Origin: Anseranas semipalmata
Taxonomy: Eukaryota > Chordata > Aves > Anseriformes > Anseranatidae
Assembly: GCA_013399115.1 (NCBI GenBank)
Contig: VXAA01001508.1
Coordinates: 1,729,849-1,793,848 of the forward strand
Reading direction: 5' to 3'
DNA: 64,000 nucleotides
Shown here: positions 24,089-37,060 of the stretch, piece after piece
How positions within the stretch are numbered: the first letter of the stretch is position 1
How the letters are laid out: each line of letters begins with the position of its first letter
Made by a program: the position numbers and the translations under genes
Notes under the pieces: model-generated
The model's input: only the letters and a program-made list of their open reading frames with translations
The model's database searches: none
What the model was told of the DNA's origin: nothing

Positions 24089-24277
24089 GTGCGTGGAGGA
24101 GTACAAGCTGGCTCCCGACGGCAAGTCCTGCCTCATGCTGTCCGACATCTGCGAGGGCCCCAAGTGCCTGAAGTCGGACGCCAAATTCAACGACACGCTC
24201 TTCGGGGAGATGCTGCACGGCTACAACAACAGGAGCCAGCACGTCAACCAGGGCCAGGTGTTCCAGATGACTTTCAG
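24089..24277 (+). CDS. ASTN2: ASTN2 exon: end of EGF-like 2 and lead into MACPF
   Basis: This 189-base exon starts after ccccgcag with one base completing the split glycine and ends with two bases of an arginine codon before gtatgg. It encodes CVEEYKLAPDGKSCLMLSD, closing the second EGF-like module, then ICEGPKCLKSDAKFNDTLFG and a stretch ending QVFQMTF(R), which leads into the MACPF domain. N-linked glycosylation sequons (NDT and NRS) fit an extracellular position. Phases with both neighbours are consistent and the protein closely follows human ASTN2. The acceptor is unusual in having a weak pyrimidine tract and a telomere-like G-rich array just upstream. Confidence 0.94.
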
Positions 24278-26139
24278 GTATGGCCCAACTCTGCTCCTGG
24301 TTTTGGGAATGTTGGGGCGGGCAGATGGGACCAAGGTCCAGCAGTGCAGAGACAGCAGCTCTGATGCATTCACTAGCAGATACTTGGGGAAGAGAGCAAG
24401 GGGACAACACTGTTTTTCCTACTTGTTCATCCTTCCCACGGGCAGCAGCGTAGGGCTCTCCTGGGCTGGTGTATGTCTCTTTGGCTGAGTGTTTAATTGT
24501 CTTTGATGGACTTTTCTCCGCCTTGTTGTCCCATCTCTTTCTGAACGCTGATATCTGCCATCTCCACAACATCTTGCAATCAGTTCCGACGTTTAATCGC
24601 CTGTAGCATGCAAAAGTATTTCCTTTTGCATGTTTTCAACCTATGTGAGCGAATTTTATTCGGTGCTCCGCTTATAGCACTGGGAGAAGCTGTGGCTATG
24701 GCGCAATACGAAATAGCATCCACGAGGGGAGGTAAGGTGGATGTGACACAAGGCCAGGCAGCAGCACGTGGCAGGGCTGTGCCCTGGGTGTGTCGGGAGA
24801 GCAGAGGGAGGTGCGGGTGGGGAGCGCAGACCTGAGCTGCCCACGTCTTCGCCTCTCAGCACCCACAGAGCAGAGCTTGCTTAATCGCTGGATTTAGGGT
24901 TGGAGAATTAGCTGATTTGTGTGTTTTTCTTCAGTTCTACTGAACATAGCCACGTTGTGATTGGGTGCAAACCAAGGTGGGCCTATGAACTTCGTAGCAC
25001 CTGTGCTGAGCAGTGTCAGGAGAGGACCCAGCTGGGCCCGTTTAGTCCATACTCCACCCAGCCACAACTCTTCTTGCACAGCATCTGCAGTGCGCTGAGG
25101 TTTTTTCCCTATTCAGGCGCTGAGACCTCACTGCTGCCTGTGATTTTAGCTGAGTTGTGGGTGCTCATCACCTCTGGCCACACCGGTTTTCTGGGCACTT
25201 TTTCCCCAGCAGAGTGTGAAAGTCTTCCTAGCTATGAATTCACGCTGAACTCTGTCCTTTTGCTCTGGGGATGGCAGATGAATTACGGGCTCCACCAGCG
25301 CAGAGGCATGCAGAAAGCAGCAGCCAGCAGAGTGCTTGGAGCCAACAGATCCGCAGCCTTTGCTGAAGTGAGAATTGACAGCGTGCAAAGGCAATTTTCC
25401 CAGTAGGCTCCTCTCTGCCTTCCTCCCGCCCATGCTGCAAGCTTCTGTGGTCCTTCAGAGCAGAGCCAGGGCTGCAGAGATGAAATTTTCCATGAGCTCA
25501 AAGGTCCAGCGGGTCTGAGGGCTCCGTAAGCTCCCCAAATTCTCACCACACTGCAGGGGCAATGGCCAGTGTGCATGCAGCTGATGGGGGCTTCTGCCAG
25601 CGAGGGGCTGTGCGGTGGGAGCCAGGTCCTCGGCGTGGCAAACAGCGCTTTTATTGCCTGGCATCAGCTGGGGGACTGCTCCTGGCTCTAAGAGATGTGG
25701 GGTTGGGAGAAAACAGCTCTGAACTGCGAGCAACCCACCAAACGACCACCGAGGAGCGGGCGAGAGGGTGGGCACGCTGGCTGGAGGGGGCTGAACCCAA
25801 CGGGAACATCTTGCTGCATCCCCTGGGAGCACAGATCAGAAGCCGCAGCAGGAACACGCCGGTGTGGTGGGCACAGAGCACCCGTGTCCCTGCTGCCGTA
25901 GCCTGTCCCCACACAGGGCAGGCTGCAGCGCGCACGCCGTGCCGGCTCGGCGGAGCTGCGTGCCTGCAGGGAGGCAGCGTGTCTGGCTTCGGAAGTGCTC
26001 GCGGCAGCCTGGGAGCTCAGCGCTGCCCGGCTCCGGCCTGAGCTGGCTCCAGCAGCGCTGGGTGGCAAGGAGAAGGGCTCGCTTGTGCGCGCACCCGCGT
26101 CCTTCCCACAGCCGGGTGTGCCGGAGGGTTCGGCAGTAG

Positions 26140-26440
26140 GAGCACCATTACATCATCTCCTAACAAGGGAAGAGAAGGAGGTTAATGGAGAAGAAATTAT
26201 TAACTAAAAGATGTAATTTGCCTCTGATTTTCATAGATATTCAAGAACCTCTCTGAGCATTAAGACACCAGCTGTTAGAGAAGCCCTTAATTTGGTGCAT
26301 TTGAAACATAGCAGGAAGCTGCCTAATACCAGGGATTAAAAGCCTGTTTCTGCAAAGTAGGAGCAAGAACCTGCTATCAGAACAAGGGGCTGAGTATTTT
26401 AGAGGGATTTATAACCACTGGGATCCTTTAGCTATGCAGA
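26140..26440. promoter_or_regulatory. AT-rich block, candidate conserved enhancer
   Basis: Non-repetitive AT-rich DNA with motifs such as gaagaaattattaac, gatgtaatttgcc and cccttaatttggtgcattt, between GC-rich flanks. There is no coding frame. Evidence is composition only. Confidence 0.3.
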
Positions 26441-28301
26441 TGTGACAGTCCTTTGAATGGTGTCTGCTTCCCATGTTGCCGCATCTTCAGTGTCTTTAAT
26501 AAATAGGATGTTCTCGATCCGCCAGGCGTGTCAGCATGGTGCTGGGAGGAAGCCTTTGTGCCAGTACCAGCGGTGTCTCTCACACACTGGCCTGGGCAAC
26601 GCCTATCAGTTACAGCGGTGTTTCCATCCCGTCGGGGATGGGTGGTCCCTTTGTCACCCAACAGCCTGCAGCGCTGACGAGAGCATCCGTGCCCTGACGG
26701 CCGCGCATCCCTGCCAGCTGCAGCACGGGGATGGAGCTGGTGGAGCTCTGGTGGCTTTATTTTGCCCAGCCGGCTCCAAAGGGTGGGAACGTGCAAGGGG
26801 GACACCTTTAGGGCACAGCAAGCATGGTGTTTGGTGAGGCTGTGAAATGGGGGAGCCGCTCAGATTCGCCTGTTGATGCTGGTGTGTGCTGTACGTGCCC
26901 CGTGCGCACAGCAGCAGGGGTGTGACGCATCGTCGTGTGACCTGCAGTCCGTCCCTTCGTGCTGGTGCCAAGCAGCTCTCTCTACAGCTTGCTGCGTACT
27001 GAGGTGGCTTGATAACCGTTAATTAGCTCTGTGGTGGTTGGGTTGCTCAACTGACCTGTTGGAGAAGCCAGTGTCAGGGTTTCTTCTTGGAGGAGTTCTC
27101 CACATCATTGCTGCTGTTGCTGTTTTGCAAGCACATAAAACAAAACTATTCCCCCTCAGTAATTTCCTCTCCCGGGAAAACCAAGCTGCCCTGGGATGGG
27201 GACAGGGAGCTCCTGCCCCTGCCTGGGCGCAGCCGCGCAGGGCGGTGGGGAAAGGGATGCTGCTCATGGATCCATCTGCAGAGCCTTGTGTTGGCTCCGA
27301 CGCCTGCCAGCGCCTCCCTGGCGTGCTCGGGGCTTCATTTCGGATCGTAGGTGCTGGCTGCACGGCAGAGGCTGGCTCTGCCCCGCTGCCCTGTGGCTCG
27401 TGCCAGCGGCAGCTTTGCTGGGAGCGAGGGAGCGGGAGCCGTGCCCTCGGGAGCCGTGCGCTTGGCAGGGAGCAGCCTCACCAGAGCGTCCCTCACTCCT
27501 TCCGCTGGGGTTCCCCCATTCAGCTCCAGGCACGTTCCGAGCCGTCCCCTTTTTCTGGGTGCCCCTGCCCTTTTTTAGTGTTTCCTTCTCTTTGGCAACG
27601 CGCTGTGCAGTGTTAATGACTAAATGAGGTCGGAGCTGATCTATTCCAGTCACACCTCCGGGTTTAGCCGGGAGGCTCAGCACTGGATCCAGCTCGCTGA
27701 AGACTAGATTAGCGCTATTTTCCCCCCATTGCCTCGCGGTGGGGCAGAGCCCAAACTCCACACAGTGCCCAAATCACCAGGGGATTATTTTCCAAATGGG
27801 TTGTTTGTTAGTTCCTTATCTGTTTTGTGCTGTCTCTTTGCCACAAGGGAGTACAGATTTTTGTTTAAGAGCTGTTTGCAGTTTTAGCCTGTTGCTTTTA
27901 TGCTGTTAATATGTAGAAAACCCAAATTACTACCTGCTGAGCTAGCTTTACTCGCTAGCTTATTACTGCACGGCAAATGGGATGCGGGAGCCCACGCGGC
28001 AGAGCGCTCCCGGGGAGCAGCCGCTTGCCCGAGCCGTGCTCCCTGCCCATCCCGGCCTCTTGCTCCAGCTCTCGCTCCAGGGCATGGCCCTGGGAACGGG
28101 ACCAGCTCCTGCCCCTCCCCGGCCTGCCACGGGGGAGCCCCTGGTTGTCCCCCCCCAGACAGTGATGCGGTGCAGCCAGGGAGTTTCCGGGTGTTGGGGC
28201 AGATAAGTGGCCGAAATGGCTCCAGGGAGCGGGAAGGTGCGTGTTTGGTGGCTGGGTTGGGAGAGGATTTGTGTCAGTGCTCCCTCGCTGTTCAATGCAA
28301 G

Positions 28302-28319
28302 AAAAAAAAAAAAAAAAAA
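28302..28319. repeat. A18 homopolymer
   Basis: Eighteen A residues in a row. It may be the tail of a degraded retro-insertion, but the sequence to its left does not match an element I know. Confidence 0.85.
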
Positions 28320-28536
28320 CCTAAACTCTGAGTGTTTTCACATCTTCATAGCCATAGGATGGCTCTGGAGGATGCGGGCCTGCCATGCTGTTAGGTGCCA
28401 AGCTGTGCCGAGCCGTGCCGAGCGCCTTATGCAGCTCCATTCCCTCTGCAAATCAGTCCTGGTAGTCTCCCAGCTCCCTGCCTGGAAATCAGGGCTGCTG
28501 CTTCCCCGCCGCTTCGGGGAAGGGAAAGCCCAGACG

Positions 28537-28582
28537 TAGAATCAGAGAATATCCCAAGTTGGAAGGGAAGCGAGGGGCTTGC
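28537..28582 (-). mobile_element. CR1 LINE fragment
   Basis: The run tagaatcagagaatatccca, followed by agttggaagggaa, matches the complementary strand of the CR1 3' end (AGAATCACAGAATATCC, then AGTTGGAAGGGACC). The copy is a short 3' remnant in minus orientation. Confidence 0.65.
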
Positions 28583-28589
28583 AGGGCGC

Positions 28590-28985
28590 AGCGAGTGCGG
28601 CCGGGTGCTGCGGGGAGGGACGGACGCCTGCGCCCGAGCGCTGCCAGCCGGGCAGCCGGCTGTGCTGCCACAGAGCTCTGCTAACGCTGTCAGGCGGCGC
28701 GCCGGGTCGCTGAACCGATGCGGGGAATTGTCATAATATTGATGGGGAGTTTGGCAAGTTAATTTTAAATCTGTCACTCCTTCCCCTTGCCGCGTCTCAG
28801 CCCTTAATAAAGCAGCGCGGCGGCGGCGGGGTGTGCTGACAGCTCGGCGCGGGGCTTTGGAGCCCCCCCTGCCCCAGCGCCCGCCCAGCACCACCGCGGT
28901 GCCCCCGGCCATGGGCGCTGCGGGACCCGGCACGGTCGGGCAGGGGCTTTGCTGGTGCCAGCCCCGGCGAGGCCATCCCGCTGCC
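28590..28985. promoter_or_regulatory. Intronic CpG-rich patch, candidate alternative promoter
   Basis: This stretch has an unusually high density of CG dinucleotides, including a GCGGCGGCGGCG tract near 28,816, and is followed at once by AT-rich, TAAT-containing DNA (28,990-29,110). CpG density of this kind in the body of a gene often marks an unmethylated promoter or enhancer. ASTN2 is known in mammals to use internal start sites. No TATA box or initiator stands out, so the call is tentative. Confidence 0.35.
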
Positions 28986-29689
28986 CCTGCGGCACCACAG
29001 ACGTTAAGTCTGTAACCAGTTAAATTAACGCTATTGATTTTTTTTTTTTCCTCTTTGAAACCTCTGAGTGCAGAAGTTATAATTGCGCTGTTTATTATTC
29101 CTGTGCCAGCGAGCTCTGCGCCAGCCAGTACCCGAACGCCTTGTTTACCTATTACCCTTCAGGCCGGGATAACGGATAGCTCTCTTTTCCAGTGGCTGCC
29201 TTCCATTTCATTCCTCTTTTTATTATTTGTTGCTGCAATTCTATTACCTGTTCACAACTCTGAAGCCTCAGACATGCTGGTTGGAAGCGATGATGTCTTT
29301 CCAAGCCAGGCTAATGCCTCCAGCCTTGGTCCTAAGGAGCAGTACCACGCTGCGCCAGCCGGAGCGGGTAAGGGAGCTTTAGGGTTTTAGCAGCTTTACG
29401 GGGCTGTGGTGGGACGCGGTGCTCTGCTCTCTCCCTCACTGCCCGCTCCCAGCTGCCTGCAGAGCTGCGATGCCTGGTCCCTGCTGCAGGAGCATCCCTG
29501 CTTGTCAGCATGCCAGTCGCTGCCACATGCGGTGGCATTGCCACCCCCTTTGGGCTGTCACTGAACCACTTTTCCTCCTGCCTGTGTTTTCCATCTCTCA
29601 GCCTCTCAGGGACATCCTGGCTGCTTTCTTGTGTCCATCCAGCCCTTTTCAGAGCCTGTAATGGTTGCACATAGACACATGCACATATT

Positions 29690-30060
29690 TTGAGTGCATC
29701 CACACTGGCCAAGATAAGCATTGAGATTTTGTCAAGTCCAGGGTATAAATGACTAATGCAATTAGCACAGCACCCCGTCAGTTAGCTTACTATTGCATCC
29801 TGCGTGCATCAGTCCTGCTCCATTTCAAAGTTAGCATCCCACAGAGAAGGAGAACAGATTGTGCTGCTTTGAGCTGGTATTTCCAACCGTTTGAAGCCAC
29901 ACGCTTCTGCACTGGATTGCTAGCATTTTTTTATTCTTGTAGCAAAACAAAAGTAAGTCTAGTGCAAATGATATCCTGAAGACAACGCAGGGGTCCGGGC
30001 AGGAGGGAGGAAGATGTTTTTAAAAAATACTGATTGAGATGTTAGTAATAGATGTATTTT
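29690..30060. promoter_or_regulatory. AT-rich block, possible conserved non-coding element
   Basis: AT-rich, non-repetitive sequence between GC-rich flanks, with attagcac, gcaattagc and gttagtaatag-like motifs. No exon is seen. The call rests on composition only. Confidence 0.25.
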
Positions 30061-31300
30061 AAGTGCTGGAGGTTTTCAGACTCGTTCTGCACGCGGTGCA
30101 GATAGGACTCGAGGAACGGGCCAGCTCATCCTTGGCGAGTGTGGGCATGGCCATCGCAGCCTCCTCCTGCTCCTGCCGTCGTGTCCCCACTCTGGCCATG
30201 GCCCTGAGCAGCTCCGTTTCGTTCCAGCCTGCGTTGGCAGCAGGTCGGCCTGGCCCGGGGTCCGGCTCGGCTCGCGAGAGCCTGTGCTGAAGCGCGTGCT
30301 GGAGCCTTCGGCCGGCAGCGGAGCCGCTGCTCCCACCCCGCGCCCCTGCTCCCCGCTCCCCCCGGCCCTGGCAGCGCGTTTGTGTCTGCGCAGATGTTTG
30401 TATTCTCTGCAGCTGATGAAAATATTCATTATCTTGTTAGCTGCTGCGGCGAAGGAAGTTCAGATTTGCATTTCCACAGCTAATCACGCAGCACAAACAG
30501 AGCCTGTCACCCAGCAGCAGTAATTGGGCAGAGCCACGCGGTGCCCGTGCAGGGAGCCCTCGCTCTGCCCGCGGGAGCTGTGCCGGGGCCACCGGCAGCC
30601 CCAGGAGCAGAAGATGGGCTGGGGCTGCGGGCTGGGGCTGCGGGCCTAGGTGGGGCAGGTGGCAATAAGGGTGAGTGTGGGTGGTGCGTCCCAGACTGGG
30701 AAGGGAGCGCAGGTAGGAGAGCTGTGGCTCCTAGCCCGTGGGGCTGGGAGCTTCTCGTGGGGGCCGGGGGATGCTGGTCCCTTGGCTGGTCTGGCACATG
30801 GGCTCCTCCGGCCAGGTGCACGCTGCTGTCATCAGCCTCTGATCTTTGGGGACAGCCATGTCCCCCCATACAGCTGCTGGGCCGATGTGATGGGGCTAAG
30901 TGAGGTGTTCAGAGCCCACATGGTATGAAAAGCTCGTGGTGACAGCCTGGTCGCGGGTCCTGAGTGAGGAAAGGATCAAGATTTGAGAGAAGGGGCACGA
31001 GCCTGTACAGGAGGGAAAAGAACTCGGGGCACTGCTGCCCTCCCGGGTTTGGCAGCGGCGTGGTGACAGGCACCGTCCCCTCCCTGTCACCTTCCTGGTG
31101 CCAGCACTGCCAAGCCCGGCTTCACTTTCCCGAGCTGCTGGAGCATCCGGGAGGTTCCCACGCACGGGGCTGTGGGGAGCGGTCCTCGGGATGGACTTGC
31201 TGACCTGTTAGGCTTTCCCATCCCTGACTTTTATGGTGCTAATTATAGCTGGTGTTATTGCAGAGTTAATCTGTGTTATTAAGAGATGTGGTGGAAATTG

Positions 31301-31385
31301 GTTTTATAATAATAACAGCTCAGATTTATAAAGTACCTTGCATCCCAGGGGGTCCCTGCCAGCTTTACAGCCTTACAGCAGTGTA
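31301..31385. repeat. Possible ancient LINE/SINE remnant
   Basis: The run gttttataataataacagctc, then agatttataaagtaccttgc and atcccaggg, resembles the tails of old vertebrate L3/CR1-like and MIR-type elements (AATAATAATAGC, then ATTTATA, then CTTTACATC). Identification is by eye. Confidence 0.35.
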
Positions 31386-31828
31386 CAGGCTTGCAGAGAG
31401 GAATTGCTTCTCCCTTTTCCCTGCTCCAACGCAGGATGCAGCCGCTCCTGGGCACGGGGGCAGCCATGCAGGGGACAGGCAGCAGCGAGGGCTCTGTGCC
31501 CACCTGGGACAGGTGAAAATAAGGGTTGTGTTCGGCTGGAAAGAGGGAAGGGACTGAGGTGGGAGGCTTAGAGGCAGTGAATTGTAACCACCCAACTTTG
31601 AGCCGGGGTTTCCAGCATGCTGCCTGTGCCTCCTTGGTGGCCACCGGTAGTGAGCCGTGGTTTTGTGCTCTGCAAAGCTCATCCTGGAGCAGACTCCTGC
31701 TTGCACCACAGACACTGCTCCAGCGGTACCTTGGGGACCAGGCTGGTGCCAGCTCGTCACTGCTCTTCATTGCTAGCGCCAGCGCTTGTCGCTGGAGCTT
31801 CCCCATCCAAGGACTAAATCAGCTTGAC

Positions 31829-31842
31829 ATTGCCTTAGCAAT
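31829..31842. promoter_or_regulatory. X-box-like inverted repeat
   Basis: ATTGCCTTAGCAAT contains an RFX-type arrangement (TTGCC, 2 bases, GCAA) in near-palindromic form. The outer bases differ from the GTTRCC...RGYAAC consensus, so support is weak. Confidence 0.25.
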
Positions 31843-34800
31843 GCGAATTCTTGCTCCAGGCAATGCAGTCGCGAGCAGCCACCAGCACGGGGACATCTGA
31901 GCGCTCCGCAGCCCCGCCAGCTGCCGAGCCGTACCTGCTTCCCGGCTAGCAGCAGGTCTTGGACGCAGTCCTTGGTGCAGTAGAAAATCTCATCTTGTCT
32001 CTTCCCCATCCCAAGCGATCTCCCCAGTGACAGAGGATTTGACATTCTGTGTGTTTCGGTGTAACTCTTCACTGGGTAAACCTGAAGGCAGGCGGGCGGC
32101 AGGGACCCAGCACCGCCCGCCCCTATCCCTGGCCTCCAGCGATGCTCGTGTGTGTGCACGGAGTCTCCCATGGGCTGTTGGGCTCGATAACAATTTCCTG
32201 GAGATGGAGGCTCAGGGCATTTGTGCCAGCTCATTTCCCCAGCACAGGCTGAAGGAGCCGTGTGGCTGATGGAGCGCCAGGCGCACGCGGAGCAGCAGAA
32301 AGCGGAGCCTCCGTGCCCCAGCTTTCGGGGACTGTGCCGTTCGCCAGCTGCAGCTTTACCGGAGGGCAACAGGTGAACATCTGGAAGGTGTGATGGCACT
32401 GTCACTTGTCATTAGGCGGCCCTGCAGCCCGGGTGCAATGGCACGCAGCTCTGGAGGGAACAGGGAGGAGGGAAGCAAAGCGAAAGATGCTCCTGGAGCC
32501 CAGCGCAGGGCTTCGCTCTCTCCTTGTGCCTTCCTCTGGGAGGATGAGGGGGGTAAGCTGGCTGCAGGTGCCATCGCCCCACCCTGACTCGATGAGCGCA
32601 TCGTTTCATGGCTTCCGTAATTAACTTCACACACAGAAACCTAACTTTGCAGATGCGGTTGCAAATTTCAGCTAATTAACCATATGGTCTTGGCTGCCTG
32701 ATAGAGCCGGGGAGACGTCGCTTGCGGCCGCGTCCTGCGCCCTGCCCAGGGGCTGCCCTCACCTTCCCCGAGCATCCCCAGCACCAGAGCCCCCGGGCTC
32801 TGACGGGGCATCCCGCAGGGAGGGGGCACCCATGGGGCTGCCCCGGCTCGGCTCAGCCCCACATGTGGAGGCTGGCGCGGCTGGAGCCTGCGCCCGCACA
32901 CGGCAGGCGTTGCGCGGAGGGGATGCGGGCGCGTTAGCGGCGCTGAAATGACTTTGTCAGAGTACCAGCATATGAAATGCGTGGTGATATTGCAGCCCTG
33001 CCACTGCCTGTGGCTGTTTTTCCTCTGCTTCTAATGACTAATAGAGAGAAGACAAAACAATTTCTATTAGTTTCTCCCACGCCGCAGTGGGTTTCTTATT
33101 TTCCAAACCTCATTAGAGTTTGTAATACCATGGTGGTATTCGAGAGCAGTCCGAATCACCCCAGGGCGAAAGAGGAACTGAAGAGATATGATGTGTAGCC
33201 CAGCCTCAGCGCTGCTCTTGGCTCACTTCCAGGGTCTCTTCTGATTCCTTTCCAAACTCTTACGCCTTAGCCTTATCTCCATCTTAAAGGTTAACGATGA
33301 CGCTTAGGAGAAAAAAATGCTTAAGATCTCCAATTGTTAAGAGAACGGATGTGTGTGCTGGGCAGAGAGCTGGCTCTGCATTTACATTGGAAAGGCAAAT
33401 ACTATTTAAAAGGCAATGCTTGCGCTTCCCAGCAGGCTGTAGAAGAGTGGGTCTGCCTGGGAGGGCTGCTGGGCGAGGGGCTGCCGGGAGGTGTGCGGGG
33501 AGGCCACGGGATTTGGGTGGCTCTTTTGGCAGCTGTGCCCAAATCCCGCAGGAATCGGCTGCACGTCGGGCACCAGCCTCGCGCCGGTTCCTTGGGAAGT
33601 CGCAGCGTGCAGTCCTGGCTCCTCTGAAGTCAGTGGGAGTTTTGTTATTTGTTGCCTTGTTACAAATAAGCCTAATGAAACCGGCAGGCGTGGAGCTGCT
33701 TGAGCAACACTCTGGAAATGATTGCAAACAGCACCCAAACCATGCTGCAGGAGGGGACCCGCTCGGCTCACCGCCCTGGTCGTGGTGCAGAGAGGAGCCT
33801 GGCCTGGCCCGGAGCCACTCGGGCATGGAAACCCATCCCGGCTCGTGCCACGGTGGCTCCCTGAGCTGCTCCAGGACGTCTGTCTGTCTGTCTGCCTGCA
33901 TGGCACCTTCCCGCCCAAGTTGTTAAAAAGCTGGAGCTCGCCAAGCTTATGGAAGCCGACAAGGTCAGCCCCTCCGGCTGTCAGCGGCTGCTAATCTAAT
34001 GGAGGAAGACACCTCGAACAGCAGATACACGGAGCAAGACATGGATCCTCCTGTCAGACACTAAGCAGCTCCAGCCCTTTGCAAACAGGCCGATGCCTCA
34101 TTAGCCAGATCAGTTGGTGGGCACCTCCAGGACCTTCCCCTTGAGGAAGGGTGGCACGGCACCGGTGGGACCTGGCCCTGCCACCGGGCTGCAGGCTCAG
34201 GGGCCGAGCCAGCTGCAGGCAGTGGTGGAGCTGCTGCTGTGCAGAGGAACAGGCGAGCCAGGGCCAGGTCTCCACTCTCTGCCCATTCTCCAGCCAGGGA
34301 CGAGTCCACTTTTCATCTCTGCCCTCTCACTCAAACACTTTTTATTTTTATTTTTTGGCTTTTCTTGAAACCTCTTGAAGGAAATCACCTTTGAGCATAG
34401 GTTAAGCATCGGAAATTTCAGTCCCAAAGGGAATAATCTGTATATTTGCAAAGTTGTGAAAAATAGAGCTTTTGCATGGAGTTCCTCTTGCAGCCCTGAC
34501 TCCATAATTAAGGCATAAATCCAGCTTTGTATACCTTAGCTCTGCCTGCTCTATAGGCACGAGGCGTTGCTGTGGGAACCGCAACTTTCCGAATTTGTTT
34601 TTACTCCGCACTCTGTTTCAGCACGTTCCCAACAGGCACTCCAGAGGAAGAAAGATCCACAGCCTACCACAAGATCTCACCCACAGGAGATGCAGTTTAG
34701 TGGAATAAATAAATAGCTGCATAATGGAGAGAGGAGGGAAAGGGGAGAGTGGGCGGAGAGGGGAATAGTAAAAGGTGACAAACGGGTGCTGCGGGGCAGG

Positions 34801-36749
34801 TGGTCACCCTCGCTGGTGGCGTCACCCGCAGCCGACGGGTGCGAGGACGTGGGTGCTGGTGCTGTCCTGCGTGCTGGGGTCTGGGGGTTGTGCACGGGGC
34901 GTTTGCAGTTTTGGAAGCAGAGCTGCTGGTGGGTGCGGGGGCAGAGTCAGGGAGCTCGGCTGCATGCTGGCTGCTGCCGGGCTCTCTCCTACCGCACCTC
35001 CCGGGCAGGGTGATGGGCACTGGCTGGATTTTCTTGCTTTCCCCTGGAGATGAGGGTAATGTGAGTGTCTGGCCAACTTTGTGTGTTCAGCTTCGTTGTT
35101 TCTGCTGGCCAGACCACGTGCTGATGGTGCACCTCCTCCAGCACATCACCTCCATCTGCCATCCCCAGGCTCACTGTGATGTGGAGGGGAATCTCTTGTC
35201 CCATCGCTTGTTACTTGCCCAGCTCCCCTTCTCCCAGTAGTTTTCTTGAGAAGCAGCTTCAGGAGAGGATGCACATCTCCATGATTGCCAACGTGATGGT
35301 GGTGGGCACTGCTGATAGGTTTCTATGAGAGCTCGGTGGTGTTACCCATTGTGGTGTCACTGGACCAGAGGAGGGGACAGTTCAGCATTTGGGGGCTGCT
35401 CAGGGACCATCTGGAGGAGGATCAGGTTCAAATGGGCTGCTGTTTGCAGTGATGCTGCCTGGTGCAGGCGCACAACTGTGGGGAGCTGGAGAGAGGGGAT
35501 GCTGCTGCCCCCAGGTTGGCACGGGCAGCATGGAGAATGGATTTGTCGGTTCGACAGCTGAGCTGACGCACCAGCAGCACTGTGATTTGGATTACCGTGA
35601 AGCGATGTCGATGTTCTTGTCAGCTAACGCAGAATGGAAAACCCCAGAGCTGGCCCAGCCTTCTGCAGGTCCTGGTGTCATCTCAGTGTTGGCATCACTG
35701 GGGGCAGATGGGTCCCATGGGTGACCATGCACCATGGGGACATCAGAACAATGGTTAGGGAATGGTGTCGGACCCACCAGCTCACAGGGGTCCCAGGTCT
35801 TAAAGTCCCACGTCCAGATGTTGTTTGCTGGCTGTCACCATCATCGTCCTGTGTCCAGGTCCCCATGTGCCCACCGCAGTCCCTGCCACTCTCAGTCCCC
35901 CCGAGGATTTCAGGGCTGGTTTGGGGGCTCAGTGCGAGGGGATGCCCCAAGGCTGGGCACAGTGCCGAGCCCCAAGCACACGGCGCGTGCAGGACATCGT
36001 GCCCAAGGACGAGGAGCACCGTGCGCGCCTGCCGGCAGCCGAGGACGCTCTGCGGCCCCAGCGCTCCCATGATTTACCTCCCTGAAACACCTCAATTTAA
36101 ATGCTAATTCTCCCCGAACCGAGGGGTGAAGCAGCTAGTGAATATTGTCAGGCTGTTTATTGCTGGAGCGGCAAACGCCAGGGACGTGGCAGGGAGGGAC
36201 GGCAGCGCAGGGACAGGTCTTCTCCGTGGTGCCAGCACTGAGCAGCCAATGGAGGGCTGGGGACAATGGCCGTGGCCGTGCCGTGAAGTGCCACAGGTCT
36301 GTCCCCGCTCCCCCAGCCCCATCGGGCCACGCGCTGCTGCAAGCCGTGGGGAGCACTGAAAGTTTGGGGGCTGGAGGGACCCCAGGGCCTGGAAAAACCT
36401 CCTCGGTCCCCTCTGTATCCCACCTCGTTACGCAGGGGTGGGGACTCGCTAGCGTTAATGAGCGGTACATTTGGAGTAGGTGGTGGCTGCTTTGCATGGT
36501 TTGTGTTAAGCCTTTATAATTCACCGGTGCCCGAGGTCAGGGAGACGTGTGGGGAGATTTACGGTGTGCTTACCTTCCCCAGAGTGGCTGTGGAAACAGG
36601 ACACCCTCGTTTCTGTCTCCCAGTGACTCCAGATCATATTTTTTGCAAGTTCAAGTGAAAAAGAAGGAGCTATTTCTGAACATCCCCAGATCAGATGCAA
36701 GCTGGGCTCTCGTGAACTTACAGCCACCCCAACAAAAAAAACTTCTCTG

Positions 36750-37060
36750 AAGGGAATTTGGGTCACAAGCTGGCATTAAACAACCTCAGACCCATTGTGC
36801 GCTCCCCAAGCCATTGCCGGTCAGAAAGAAGCAAGATTAACAAATTATTCTTGCTGGGGAAGGCGTCCTCTCTGACTTACACAGCAGAGCTGTGCAGAAA
36901 GCGCAATCCTCGCGTAGTCACTTTGCTGAACATAACCACCCTGGATGATAATGTGATTAACATTTGTAGCTGTGCCGGCTCAGATAAGGGTAATTAAATC
37001 TCATGCTTCAGGGCATCAGCTAATCACTTGCGGGGTCATTTTTTTTTTTACCCCTTCATG
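36750..37060. promoter_or_regulatory. Candidate conserved non-coding element
   Basis: A moderately AT-rich, complex sequence with taaacaacc, agattaacaaattattc, gataatgtgattaac and gggtaattaaatc. It looks unlike the surrounding GC-rich, simple-sequence DNA and contains no convincing exon. It resembles the composition of conserved enhancers, but conservation is not shown. Confidence 0.3.

Noticed and set aside
35040..35300. Possible retroelement remnant
   Set aside because: A 71-codon minus frame and patchy structure were noted, but no match to a known element could be justified.
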